From Azophilus sp963663395 (GTDB lineage Bacteria > Pseudomonadota > Gammaproteobacteria > Pseudomonadales > Azotimanducaceae): a stretch of 64,000 bases of DNA. How positions within the stretch are numbered: the first letter of the stretch is position 1; each line of letters begins with the position of its first letter. Under the pieces are notes generated by a model. The model had not been told where the DNA came from, made no database searches, and was given only the letters and a program-made list of their open reading frames with translations. The stretch covers positions 620,001 to 684,000 of the forward strand of contig OY760226.1 of assembly GCA_963663395.1 (NCBI GenBank), in the 5' to 3' direction. This document shows, in pieces, positions 50,234 to 59,222 of the stretch. The translations under genes were made by a program, and so were the position numbers.

Positions 50234-53200
50234 TTACCGGACGCAACTCGGTGCAGCCGAACAGTTGAACACCAGTTGGGGTACGACCACTTCCCACTCG
50301 TCGCACTGCAGCCCCTCCCGGTATTCCGGTTCGCTGTCTTCACGATTCCAGGTCACGATGGCATGTACGCGGGCCGAATGCACTTTGCCAGCGGGCTGAT
50401 ACTGCCTGGCGAGCCGGCAGACGGTGGGGCCGTTCGGGAGGGCGAGTTCCCAGGGGGAATGGGCGGTTCGTACGGTGAGTTCGTCACCCGGCCGGAGTTG
50501 ACGAATGGCATCGTATATGGGACGCCAGGCCCCATGCCGGCCGGGGAAGCTCAGGTTTACGTCCGCAAGGCCCAGGGTTTCCCGGCGCGAATCGAGTTCC
50601 GCGGGAACCACGCCCGGTGCAACGATGCGCCGGTGCACCACCGCGGGGTGTCCGCGCAGCTCCGGAATCGGCGCAGCGTGCGTCGGCGCGCCAGGGGCCT
50701 GTTCGCGCACCGCCAGTCCGCCGTTGGCCGGGCGTCCCGCAACGGCGCTGCCGCCTGCATCGAACCGGGCGATCGCCAGGGTCTTCCTGGCGCGAGTCAT
50801 GGCCACGTAGAACAGGCGCCGCCAGGCGTCCGGGTCTTCGTTGCGGCTCGTGGAACGCCAGTCGCCGTCGAGGATGACGACGTGATCGAATTCAAGGCCC
50901 TTGGCGCGGTGGGCGGAGAGCAAGAGCAGGCCGGTCTGACGGCGGCGCAATTCCCTGCCCCACTCCGCCAGCCATTCCCTGAAGCTCTCCACGGGGTGCT
51001 CGCCTTCACCCGCATCGAGCCGATAGTCGGCGACGGCTTCCCCGAGGGCGTCCATCCAGACGCTTTGCGTTTGTGTGCTCAACCAGTCTTCGACGGCGGC
51101 AACAGTCACCAGGCGGTTTTGCGACTGCTGCAGCCAGTCCCGCATCCGGCGGGTTTCGCGCAGGCGCCAGAAATAGTTGACGTCGTCGTTGGCCATCTGC
51201 GCCGGTATTCCCTCGAGTTCGCACAGGCTGCCTACCGGGTCGAGCGTTCGCCAGTTACGTGCGATGACCGCGCACCTGCGCCAGTCCCAGTCGCCCGCCG
51301 CCGCCAGCGACTCCAGGCGCCGCAGCTCGCCGATTGCTGCAAACGCCTGGGTGCGGTCGTCGTCGCCGGCGGGAAGCACCTGCACGCGGCCCCGGGCAAC
51401 CGGGTCGCTCTCGGCCCAGTCGCCGCCCGGTAGTTCTGTTCTTCTGCCTCGGTCGACCTCGATCGGGTGTTCCGCCTTTATCCTCCGCCGCGCCGGTTCG
51501 ATGAACGCGTTGGCGGCGTCGATGATGTGGGCGGTGGAGCGATAGTTCTCGGTGAGCCAGTTGCGCCGGGCGGAATAGTCCGATTCGAAACGCCGGATGA
51601 ACTCCACCGATGCGCCCATGAAGCTGTAGATGTTCTGGTCGTCGTCGCCCACAGCGAACACCGTCAGCTTGCTGTCGTCGTCGTTGAGGGTCCGTCCGGC
51701 CAGGGCGGAGATCAGTTCGTACTGGTCCGGGTCGATGTCCTGGTATTCGTCCACCAGAATCCAGCGAAAGCCGGCCAGCAGCCTCTCGCGCTGGGTATCG
51801 GCTTCCTCCGGCTCCAGCCCTTCGCCGCGAAGCAGGGCTATGGCTTCCTTCAGCACCCGGGCGAAGGCGCTGTTCGCCTGTTCACTGGCTTGCGGCTGCG
51901 CGTCGCCCGGTTGTTCCCCTGACAACCGGCTCCCGCCACGGCGATTGTGCGCCGGGTCGTCGGCAGCCTGCGGCTTCATGGCCGCGAAGCTGGCGCCGAC
52001 CAGCCGCATGGCCAGCGCATGACAAGTCATCACGGTCACGCCCCGGGCATCGTCGCCGATCAGTTCGGCCAGCCTCCTGCGTATCTCGACGGCAGCATGG
52101 CGGTTGTAGGCCAGCGCGACGATGCCCCGGGGGTTTTGCCGCCGGACCCGCACGAGGTAGGCGATGCGATGCACCAGCACGCGCGTCTTGCCGGAGCCCG
52201 GCCCCGCCAGCACCAGTACGTTCGTCTGCTCACGTTCGTCCGCCACGATGCGCCGCTGCGCGGGACTGAGTTCCTCGATAATGGCGCGCCAGGCTTCGGG
52301 AGTGGTCTCACGGGCGATTTCGGCTTGACGGTCGGGCAGCCAACGCTCGAGGAACACCCCCCGGTCCAGGCTGAAGTAGTCCATCGCCAAGCGCACTGCG
52401 TCGGCCATGGCTTCCAGGCCACGGGCGGCAAACTCGGCCATCACGTGAATCTGCAGCACCTGTTCGCGGTAGTGGAGTTTCAGGGGCTCGAAATCGCTGT
52501 CGACGAAACCCCGGCGCCGCCGCCCCTGCTCCGGCTGCTCCGAAAGGTGGATAGTCATGGCGGGCCGGAAGACGGCGAGCCCCTTGTTCAGGCGGATGAC
52601 CTCCTGCTCGTGCAGCCACAGCAGGGCGCGTTCCAGCAGCTTGTCGAGGTTCGGGCTCTGTGCCTTCAGCACCAGGTCGGCGTCCAGCGCGCCGCGCAAG
52701 GCACCGAGCGTCGTCTCCGCCAGCAGGTCGGCACCCCGCAGGCTCACCGGTAAGGCCGCGACCAGATGGTCCAGCAACAGGCGGGCAGCGCCGCGGCGGC
52801 GTTCCGCGAGCGCTGCGAGGTTCCGCCAGTTTCTCCGCAGGGTCACGGTGACGGTTTCCGCATCCCGGCGACGCATGTCGATGCTTCCGCCCGACCCTTC
52901 CTCGGCCCGTTCGTCACCGCGGCCGTCCTGGGAAATGCTGCGAACGATGCGCAGCAGCCGCTCGGGAATGGCCTGGGCAAGGCCGGCATCCTTCAGGGAC
53001 TGCGCAGCCAACCGCAGGTGCAGCGTGGAGCGCTCGCCTTTGGCAAGATCCGGTGCGGCTTCCCGCAGGTGTTCGATCAGGGCGATTTCAAGTTCCCGGG
53101 CTTCCTCCAGCCGCTGGCGGGACGGCTTTGAAGTTCCCACGTGCACGAAGGCGGTCAACGCCGTGTCGTTCCTGGCAATGCCCAGCTCTTCCAGGTCGTA

Positions 53201-55558
53201 CAGGGCGCCGCGCACGCCCTCGGAATCCAGCCCGGCGACTCCCATCAGTTCATCGGTTGATATGCCCTCGTCGGGGTCGGCGGCTATCAGCGCTTTCACC
53301 AGGCTAAGCAGAATCTTGCGGCGTACCTCGGTAAGGCTTGCGTTCGCGGCAAGCCGTTCGCGGGCATCCTCGACCGATTGCACCCGCAGTGACGACGGAA
53401 ATACCTGCACCCGATTTTCCTCCCGTCGCACCAGGGCGGCTTCCTCCAGCCAGGCAACGGCGGTCTTCACGCGGGTGTCGTCGGTGGCGTTGTCCCTTTC
53501 GAAGGCGTTTTCCTCGTCTTCGACGAGAATCTCGCCCGGAGTGGCAACTACTTTGCCCGCCAATCGATTCTTGCGGTCGACGTTGCGCAAGGCCCGGAGA
53601 ATGCCGTGAATCTCCCGGCGGGTGAGGCGCGAGCGGGCCGACATGCCGAACTGGCGCTCGACGTCTTCGGTGGTGTAGAGCAGTACGCAACGTGCCGACT
53701 TTCGGTCTCGACCGGCGCGGCCCGCTTCCTGGACGTAGTTTTCCAGGGAACCCGGGATGTCTGCGTGAATGACCAGCCGCACATCGGGCTTGTCGATGCC
53801 CATGCCGAACGCGTTAGTGGCGGCGATGACCCGAAGGTCGCCGTTGATGAAGCGCTGCTGCGTATCCTTCTTGGCTTCCGAGAGGAGGCCCGCATGGAAG
53901 TGGGCGGCGGCCAGGTCCTTGCGGCGCAGGAACTCGGCGACGTCCTCGCAGTGTTTCCGGGTGGCGCAGTAGACGATGGCGCCGCCCGGACGTTCGGGCG
54001 GCAGGTCGGCCATGAGTACCTCGAATATATCGTCCAGCTTGCGGGCGGTTTCCGTCGGTACGACGACGAAGTCCAGGTTGTCGCGGCGCGCGCCACCGTT
54101 GAAGGTGGTGAACCCGATACCGAGGTGGTCGTGGAAGTAAGCGTGGATGTCAGCCACCACTTCCGGCTTGGCTGTTGCGGTGAGGCACAGGATGGGTGCG
54201 AGGTCGCCGACAGCTTCCGGTCCGGCCTGCAGGCGCTCGGCGCGATCCTTGATGTAGCGGCCGATGTAGCGGTAGTCGGGCCGGAAGTCGTGGCCCCAGC
54301 GCGACAGGCAGTGGGCTTCGTCGAGTACCCAGGCGCCGATTTCTCGCTGGTCGAGTGCACGGCGCAGGGAACGGTTGCGCAGTTGCTCCGGCGAGATAAG
54401 GACGATCGCCGCATCGCCCAGGCGCACCCGGTCGAGAGCGTCGGCGCGCTCCGGCATCGACAGCATGCCGTTAACGGTGACGCAAGAACTGATGCCCCTA
54501 GTTTCGAGCCCGGCCACCTGATCGGCCATCAGCGCCACAAGCGGGGAGATCACGACAGTGAGCGCGCCGGTCTTGTCGTAGCGCGAGAGTGCCGGCACCT
54601 GGTAGCAGAGCGATTTGCCGGCGCCGGTGGGCAACAGCCCGATTGCATGCTCGCCGCGCATGGCGGTCTCGACGACCGCCTGCTGCATGGACGTACCGCG
54701 CTCGGTCGCCGGGTTGGCGCGAAAGCTCTCGAAACCGAACCAGCGCTTGAGTTCCCGCGCGGCGTCGTGCCGTTCCCGGCACCAGGCGCAGCTTCGGTCT
54801 TCGCAGGGCACGTCGCGCAGCCGCTTCACGAGTTGACCGGCTGCGGGGAACTGGTGTCGTACCCAGGGCGGCATGACGGAATTGCCGCCGGCCACGGACA
54901 GCCAGGCGAGAGCAAACGCCATCGGCCAACCGTCTTCGTCCGCGGCAAGGGCCCGATTTCCACGTGTGGCGCATACATGGCCGGCCAGCCGCCGCTCGAC
55001 GGCCGCATGGGCTTCGGTTTCGGTGGGGCAGGGTGCATCGCGCAGTTCGGCGAAAAAAACATCGAAGCCCGTGCCGTCAGCCGACCGCGCGGTCAGCCAG
55101 TGCCAGGCAACGAGCAGATCCGGGTCGGCATTGCGCAACGCGTCCCGTTCATCGGCGAGCAGGTCGAGCGTCAGCCGCGCGTCCAGTTCCGGATTGTTGA
55201 CCTGTCCCCGGACGAGCCCGCCGTCCTGATAGTGCTTGACCAGGCGATGATAGGGATTGGCCGGAAAGGCCAGCGGGCTGAGGCGCAGGGTGTCCAGCAC
55301 CGGCAGGCGCAGCAGGGCCAAGTCTGGCGCGGTGGCTTGGAGGTGTGGAATGTCGAACGCGATCAGGTTGTGGCCGACGAGGCAGTCCGCCTTCGAGCAG
55401 AACTCCTCGAATTCCGCCAGCGCCGCGGTGAAGGCGCGGCTACGTCCGCGATTGCGCTCGAACTTCATCGCCGCGCCGGTTCGTTCATCCACGGCCGCAA
55501 GCGCCAGGATGCGCTGATCGCGCTTGCCGATTTCCAGGTCTACGGAGATGAGGTGCAT
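50234..55558 (-). CDS. Exonuclease-RecQ-UvrD fusion helicase
   Basis: A 1774-residue protein joining three nucleic-acid machines. Residues about 1-150 form a DnaQ-like 3'-5' exonuclease (ISVDLEIG, VGHNLIAFDIPHL, NNPELDARLTLDLL). A Cys cluster CEDRSCAWCRERH (about 252) leads into a RecQ-type SF2 helicase (LLPTGAGKSLCYQVPAL, VLDEAHCLSRWGHDFRPDY, VQEAGRAGRDRKSA). The last about 680 residues are a UvrD/Rep-type SF1 helicase (LVLAGPGSGKTRVLVHRIAY, VDEYQDIDPDQYELI, GDDDQNIYSFMGAS, LLLLSAHRAKGLEFDHVVI). All Walker motifs are intact. The start is ATG 55558 (MHLISVDLEIG); ten more in-frame codons exist upstream. DNA repair or anti-mobile-element defence are both possible. Confidence 0.92.
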   Translation of the reverse strand: MHLISVDLEIGKRDQRILALAAVDERTGAAMKFERNRGRSRAFTAALAEFEEFCSKADCLVGHNLIAFDIPHLQATAPDLALLRLPVLDTLRLSPLAFPANPYHRLVKHYQDGGLVRGQVNNPELDARLTLDLLADERDALRNADPDLLVAWHWLTARSADGTGFDVFFAELRDAPCPTETEAHAAVERRLAGHVCATRGNRALAADEDGWPMAFALAWLSVAGGNSVMPPWVRHQFPAAGQLVKRLRDVPCEDRSCAWCRERHDAARELKRWFGFESFRANPATERGTSMQQAVVETAMRGEHAIGLLPTGAGKSLCYQVPALSRYDKTGALTVVISPLVALMADQVAGLETRGISSCVTVNGMLSMPERADALDRVRLGDAAIVLISPEQLRNRSLRRALDQREIGAWVLDEAHCLSRWGHDFRPDYRYIGRYIKDRAERLQAGPEAVGDLAPILCLTATAKPEVVADIHAYFHDHLGIGFTTFNGGARRDNLDFVVVPTETARKLDDIFEVLMADLPPERPGGAIVYCATRKHCEDVAEFLRRKDLAAAHFHAGLLSEAKKDTQQRFINGDLRVIAATNAFGMGIDKPDVRLVIHADIPGSLENYVQEAGRAGRDRKSARCVLLYTTEDVERQFGMSARSRLTRREIHGILRALRNVDRKNRLAGKVVATPGEILVEDEENAFERDNATDDTRVKTAVAWLEEAALVRREENRVQVFPSSLRVQSVEDARERLAANASLTEVRRKILLSLVKALIAADPDEGISTDELMGVAGLDSEGVRGALYDLEELGIARNDTALTAFVHVGTSKPSRQRLEEARELEIALIEHLREAAPDLAKGERSTLHLRLAAQSLKDAGLAQAIPERLLRIVRSISQDGRGDERAEEGSGGSIDMRRRDAETVTVTLRRNWRNLAALAERRRGAARLLLDHLVAALPVSLRGADLLAETTLGALRGALDADLVLKAQSPNLDKLLERALLWLHEQEVIRLNKGLAVFRPAMTIHLSEQPEQGRRRRGFVDSDFEPLKLHYREQVLQIHVMAEFAARGLEAMADAVRLAMDYFSLDRGVFLERWLPDRQAEIARETTPEAWRAIIEELSPAQRRIVADEREQTNVLVLAGPGSGKTRVLVHRIAYLVRVRRQNPRGIVALAYNRHAAVEIRRRLAELIGDDARGVTVMTCHALAMRLVGASFAAMKPQAADDPAHNRRGGSRLSGEQPGDAQPQASEQANSAFARVLKEAIALLRGEGLEPEEADTQRERLLAGFRWILVDEYQDIDPDQYELISALAGRTLNDDDSKLTVFAVGDDDQNIYSFMGASVEFIRRFESDYSARRNWLTENYRSTAHIIDAANAFIEPARRRIKAEHPIEVDRGRRTELPGGDWAESDPVARGRVQVLPAGDDDRTQAFAAIGELRRLESLAAAGDWDWRRCAVIARNWRTLDPVGSLCELEGIPAQMANDDVNYFWRLRETRRMRDWLQQSQNRLVTVAAVEDWLSTQTQSVWMDALGEAVADYRLDAGEGEHPVESFREWLAEWGRELRRRQTGLLLLSAHRAKGLEFDHVVILDGDWRSTSRNEDPDAWRRLFYVAMTRARKTLAIARFDAGGSAVAGRPANGGLAVREQAPGAPTHAAPIPELRGHPAVVHRRIVAPGVVPAELDSRRETLGLADVNLSFPGRHGAWRPIYDAIRQLRPGDELTVRTAHSPWELALPNGPTVCRLARQYQPAGKVHSARVHAIVTWNREDSEPEYREGLQCDEWEVVVPQLVFNCSAAPSCVR

Positions 55559-55644
55559 CGGCGCACACGTTGCCTGAAGAGCGCGCAATCGTACTACAGG
55601 GCCCTCCTGCGGCTAACGTGGCTCTTGCTGCGCGAACGTGGCCG

Positions 55645-55806
55645 TCAGGCGGTCGCGGTTTTTCCCCGCCATCCGGCAGGTACTTCGCCGGGATTGGGGG
55701 AGGATGCCGGCAGCATCGCGACGGCCGTTGCGACCAGGAAGGCGAGAGTGGTCGTAGCGGTTCGAGGGAAGGGCCGCGTGCGGCGGTGCGCGGAGATTGT
55801 GATCAT
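55645..55806 (-). pseudogene. Possible truncated secreted-protein 5' fragment
   Basis: A 53-codon minus-strand frame starts at ATG 55806 after a GAGGA site. It encodes a convincing signal peptide (RTATTTLAFLVATAVAMLPA) and then stops after 20 more residues. It abuts the start of the fusion helicase and the decayed esterase. It reads like the 5' end of a truncated gene; no family can be named. Confidence 0.3.
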
Positions 55807-55929
55807 GGTGTCGTCCTCGGCGCGTTTGGGAGCAGCGTGTTGACGCGAAAAGTATTGGGCGGGATCGCTGTGGAAGCCAGCGCGACGGGAAAGCCACCAT
55901 TCCACCCCCGTTTGCGCTCGGGGGTGCCA

Positions 55930-56410
55930 CGGCGACGATCTGCGCTCCGGCGGGGCCGACGATTTCCAGCGCTTCGTCGAGTAGAAGCTGGACCCATGAT
56001 CCGCTCGCGCCACGAGGTCACCGACAAACGGGCCGGCATCCTTGGCGATTCCTACGGCAGCACCTTCATTTTCCACGCTTTCCGGCGCCAGTCGAAGCTG
56101 TTCGACAGGTACTTCCTGGGCAGCCCGGGACTTTTTGACACAGAGGTGGACTACATCGGCGCGGTCGAGAAGCTGCTCGAAGGCAAGCTTGTCCACGAGA
56201 CGAAGATGTACCTGTCGTTTGGCGCCATGAAAGCCAACCGGGGCGTCTCCTTCTACAAAGAGTTGGGGCGCGATTACAACAGCCTTGAGCGCGAGCTCAA
56301 CACCACGCCGAACGACCGGCTGGAGATCGCCTCAAACATGTGACCCGGCCACACGCATACGACGAACCTGGCGCCCGCGTTCAACGACGACCTTCTGTAC
56401 CTGTACGGCT
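55930..56410 (+). pseudogene. Alpha/beta-hydrolase (putative esterase family) remnant with several lesions
   Basis: Conceptual translation in pieces gives DDLRSGGADDFQRFVE, then an in-frame TAG (55982-55984). A frame change just before ATG 55996 leads into RHEVTDKRAGILGDSYGS (nucleophile elbow GDSYG), FDRYFLGSPGLFDTEVDYIG and VHETKMYLSFG. TGA at 56341-56343 interrupts, after which the same frame continues PGHTHTTNLAPAFNDDLLYLYG, the usual catalytic-His end. The N-terminal half is missing. Two nonsense codons and one frameshift mark it as dead. Confidence 0.85.
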
Positions 56411-56484
56411 CCGCACCTCCCACGCGGCTGCGGGCCCGCCGTACCGCCTTAAATGTGCACTTGAGCAGCGTCCTTGATGCTCGG

Positions 56485-57321
56485 TCAAATGCCGACGACC
56501 GGTGGGATGGTCGAAGTGTCGTCCTCGAAGCTCACCCAATCGGCGTCAAATCGCTGATAAGGCTCTATGTCCGCCAGGGTGATCTCATCGGTTCCCAACA
56601 CTTCGACCCCGGCACAATGGATGTCGGGCTTGAACTGGTTCCAGAAAGCCTGCATTCCTTCCTCGATCTCCGTGCGCTTCCTGGCCCAGTCGGCGGCACC
56701 CCGTTTCGAGTGAGGAACGGCGAGGATTAGGTGGCACTGATATGGTGTTTCCGCCGCGAGTTCGTCGAGTGTGCTGAGCCGAAGATATACACCCTGCATC
56801 CATTCGCTGTGCTTCCTCAGAAGCCTTAGCCAATTGTTCAGCTTCGAACGCCAGCGCTGATCGAAGGCAGTGGGAAATGCTGAGCGGATGTACCGTTTTG
56901 CGAGCCATTCTGCCACAAGCCTGCGCTGCTTGGCGGGGAGAACGTGCACCGGAGGCTCTTTCGCCAGCAGGTTTCGGGGAATCGTCCACCGGTCGTGAGC
57001 GACGCATGACAGGATGACCGGGGCGTCTCCTGTTTCGACTGCAATCTGTAGCGTTCGTGGATTTCTGCCTGAAGACAGTCGCTTGTCCACTATGCCGCCC
57101 GCAGACTCTCTCATGCGCAGGACTTCGACAACAGGCTCCTTGTCGATGCTGACGTTGAGAATGTCGCAGTCGTGGCTGGTCAATACCAGCCAGTCCGCGC
57201 CGTCGACAGCCGCCGTCGGGGGAGCGTATTCTCCCGCCGGCATTGCCAGCTTGGTTCCCAGAATGGCGCCTTGACGCCACCCAAGTTTCGCTAGTTCTTC
57301 GCTGTCAAACGGTTCGGCCAC
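56485..57321 (-). CDS. Unknown protein, third gene of TIGR04255/HTH cassette
   Basis: A 278-residue soluble protein starting with GTG 57321 (MAEPFDSEELAKLGWRQGAI). An N-terminal beta-rich part contains GADWLVLTSHDCDILNVSID and EPVVEVLRM, a pattern (T-S-H-D-C-D-I then E-P) that I have the impression recurs in uncharacterised proteins. A Trp- and Arg-rich middle follows (RYIRSAFPTAFDQRWRSKLN), and an acidic C-terminus. No catalytic motif can be assigned. It starts 3 bp after the HTH gene stop, so it is the last gene of a tight three-gene operon. Confidence 0.7.
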   Translation of the reverse strand: MAEPFDSEELAKLGWRQGAILGTKLAMPAGEYAPPTAAVDGADWLVLTSHDCDILNVSIDKEPVVEVLRMRESAGGIVDKRLSSGRNPRTLQIAVETGDAPVILSCVAHDRWTIPRNLLAKEPPVHVLPAKQRRLVAEWLAKRYIRSAFPTAFDQRWRSKLNNWLRLLRKHSEWMQGVYLRLSTLDELAAETPYQCHLILAVPHSKRGAADWARKRTEIEEGMQAFWNQFKPDIHCAGVEVLGTDEITLADIEPYQRFDADWVSFEDDTSTIPPVVGI

Positions 57322-57324
57322 GCG

Positions 57325-58071
57325 CTACGGGATCGCCCAATTCCGGAGGGCCATGTTCCTGGCTATGTGCTCTTGTCGCTGCTCCGGCCCTGAATCTTCA
57401 AAGCCGAGTTCCCGCAGCTGCTCTTCCCGGACAGCCCGCCTTCGAGCAACCTCGTGTTCAAGCGCCCGCGCCTGCTCAATTGCGCTGACTACACGGCCTT
57501 CGTCAAGTCGCTCCTCCGGCAGCACTTCGAGAAGCGCTGGTTTGTCGAGGTCTGCGGACTGGCGGACAAACCGCGCATTGAGCGGGCTGGCGCTTGAAGC
57601 CCGCGCCCGAGCGAGGCAGCGCAAGAGGGTATGAAGCCGGGCGGTGTTGGTCGCATTGGGCTCTTTGCCACGAAACCACTCGTACAGGGCAGGACGGCTT
57701 ACCCGAAGGATTCGCGCAAGCTGCGATTTGTTCAGGGCAAGAGTGGCTTGCAACTCCTGCAATTGCTCGACCACGGAGAGTTGCAGAAAGCCGCGCAAGT
57801 CGGGAGGTGAGTCCGCGTTTCTCGCGGTCGACGTGCCCTCGGTCGCCTGAAGTTCGACGACGTAGGGGCTCGATCCGATGTGAAAGGAAGTTTGCTTGTG
57901 GTCGGAAGCGGGTGGGATGATGCCACCGCTGCCCGAGTACGCGAGCCAGGGCATGATCTTCCAAAGGCTCTCATGTGCGCTGACCATGGGGTTAGAGCCG
58001 TCCGTTCGCATGGCATGCACGCGTTTTGCAGTTTCGAAGTCCGGATAACTGGTCGTCGGAGTCATTTCCAC
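57325..58071 (-). CDS. Helix-turn-helix domain protein, second gene of cassette
   Basis: A 248-residue protein with a central XRE/Cro-like helix-turn-helix (about residues 110-150): LNKSQLARILRVSRPALYEW followed by FRGKEPNATNTARLHTLL. The N-terminal third is of unknown fold. The C-terminal third is a charged helix (EQARALEHEVARRRAVREEQ). The DNA-binding unit is in the middle rather than at the N-terminus, unlike a plain repressor. The start (ATG 58071, or ATG 58065) overlaps the end of the TIGR04255 gene by 10 bp. Confidence 0.75.
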   Translation of the reverse strand: MEMTPTTSYPDFETAKRVHAMRTDGSNPMVSAHESLWKIMPWLAYSGSGGIIPPASDHKQTSFHIGSSPYVVELQATEGTSTARNADSPPDLRGFLQLSVVEQLQELQATLALNKSQLARILRVSRPALYEWFRGKEPNATNTARLHTLLRCLARARASSASPLNARFVRQSADLDKPALLEVLPEERLDEGRVVSAIEQARALEHEVARRRAVREEQLRELGFEDSGPEQRQEHIARNMALRNWAIP

Positions 58072-58880
58072 ACCTCGATAGCGGTTTCCGTAGCCACGTG
58101 GTTGTGGAACGTCTCGATGATTTGATCATGCATCTCGAACGCTCGTGCCACCACCCAGTCGGTGTCAGGATTGAAGGTCCCTTCGATGTAGTGGTCCATG
58201 TCGATTAGCGTGATCAGCGTGCCCGGATTAGCCTTGGGGGTGTATTTCGGCGCCCCGCCAATGAGATCGGGTGGTAGCGAGAATCCCTGATCGTCCTGGA
58301 CGATCCGCAAGATCATGGTGCCAGTTACATCATCCCCAACAGTCGTTCTCCCTGTGCTCTGCATGTGCAGCCGGTGGGTTCCCGATTGAAAGATGGCGTC
58401 CGTCGTGCCGTGTAATCCGGGCCGGAGGTAGGTACGGAAGTCTTCGCCCTCGCGCGGTTGGACGACATCGACGTACCGAAGCCCCACGCGCTGGACGACG
58501 CCAAGGTGATCGTGCCGGGTTGTTTCAAGCACAGTGCGAACTGCGTGCTGGAACCTGTCGACGAATTTCTCGAATCTGTTGTAAGCGGTCGTCTGTAGGA
58601 CGACGCTGTCTTGCGTTACCAGAATGCTCCAGGTCTCGTCCTTGGTTCGATACTCCCACCGTTGCTGCTCGATGACGTCGACGGGCACCCCTGCGCCTGG
58701 TCCGAATTTGATCTGCTGAAACTTGCCGGCGCGTTCGACGGGAAAGCCGTGCTGACGAAAACCCTCCTGGATCTCCGGGATGTACCGGTCCATCTGACGG
58801 ATGGGGCTGAATTTGACCTGGGCCAGAACCAGCGCGAGTGGCTGTTGGGACAAGGGCACATACCGGCACTTGCGCTCCAT
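58062..58880 (-). CDS. TIGR04255 family protein, first gene of cassette
   Basis: A 272-residue protein matching the sporadically distributed TIGR04255 family, function unknown. It has PLALVLAQVKFSPIRQMDRY near the N-terminus, the strand TQDSVVLQTTAYNRFEKFVD, and VVQRVGLRYVDVVQPREGED in the centre. ATG 58880 has a strong AGAGGAG site. It heads a compact minus-strand operon with the HTH gene and the unknown gene. The region just upstream (58900-58945) is AT-rich and probably holds the promoter, possibly bound by the HTH protein. Confidence 0.75.
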   Translation of the reverse strand: MERKCRYVPLSQQPLALVLAQVKFSPIRQMDRYIPEIQEGFRQHGFPVERAGKFQQIKFGPGAGVPVDVIEQQRWEYRTKDETWSILVTQDSVVLQTTAYNRFEKFVDRFQHAVRTVLETTRHDHLGVVQRVGLRYVDVVQPREGEDFRTYLRPGLHGTTDAIFQSGTHRLHMQSTGRTTVGDDVTGTMILRIVQDDQGFSLPPDLIGGAPKYTPKANPGTLITLIDMDHYIEGTFNPDTDWVVARAFEMHDQIIETFHNHVATETAIEVWK

Positions 58881-59222
58881 GAACTGCTCCTCTTGAACTT
58901 TACAGTCAATCTTACACTTAATTCGTTAATCTGGAACACTAGAGATGTAGGTGCGGGAACCATCCGCAGCATCTCCGGTGATCTGACATGGGATGCCGGA
59001 TGAAGTTTCCCTTCGCTGGCGTTGCTCGTTGCCCGTCAGGAGTTCTTCACGGGCGGTTGCCTTGCTTGACGCTGGTCAGGCTGGAGGCCGGCGGTGCCGG
59101 TGGAGGTCGAATCCGATGCGATCATCGGTGCGGGATCCAGAATGCGTAAGCGGCGCGGCGTGATAGAGTCTGCCCGCCGCCAGGTGCAGGAGAGGCGGGT
59201 TGTTCAATAGGGAGAGAAAGGA
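58881..59222. other. Non-coding interval between cassette and SMP-30 gene
   Basis: 342 bp between divergent genes. The left part (about 58895-58945) is strikingly AT-rich for this genome and is the likely cassette promoter region. The right end carries the GGGAGAGAAAGGA ribosome-binding site of the next gene. I see no other gene or hairpin. Confidence 0.5.

Noticed and set aside
50143..58880. Search for an attachment-site duplication of the tRNA-Val 3' end marking an integrated element
   Set aside because: I found no second copy of the tRNA 3' end in the window and no integrase gene, so the island boundary remains only a suspicion.
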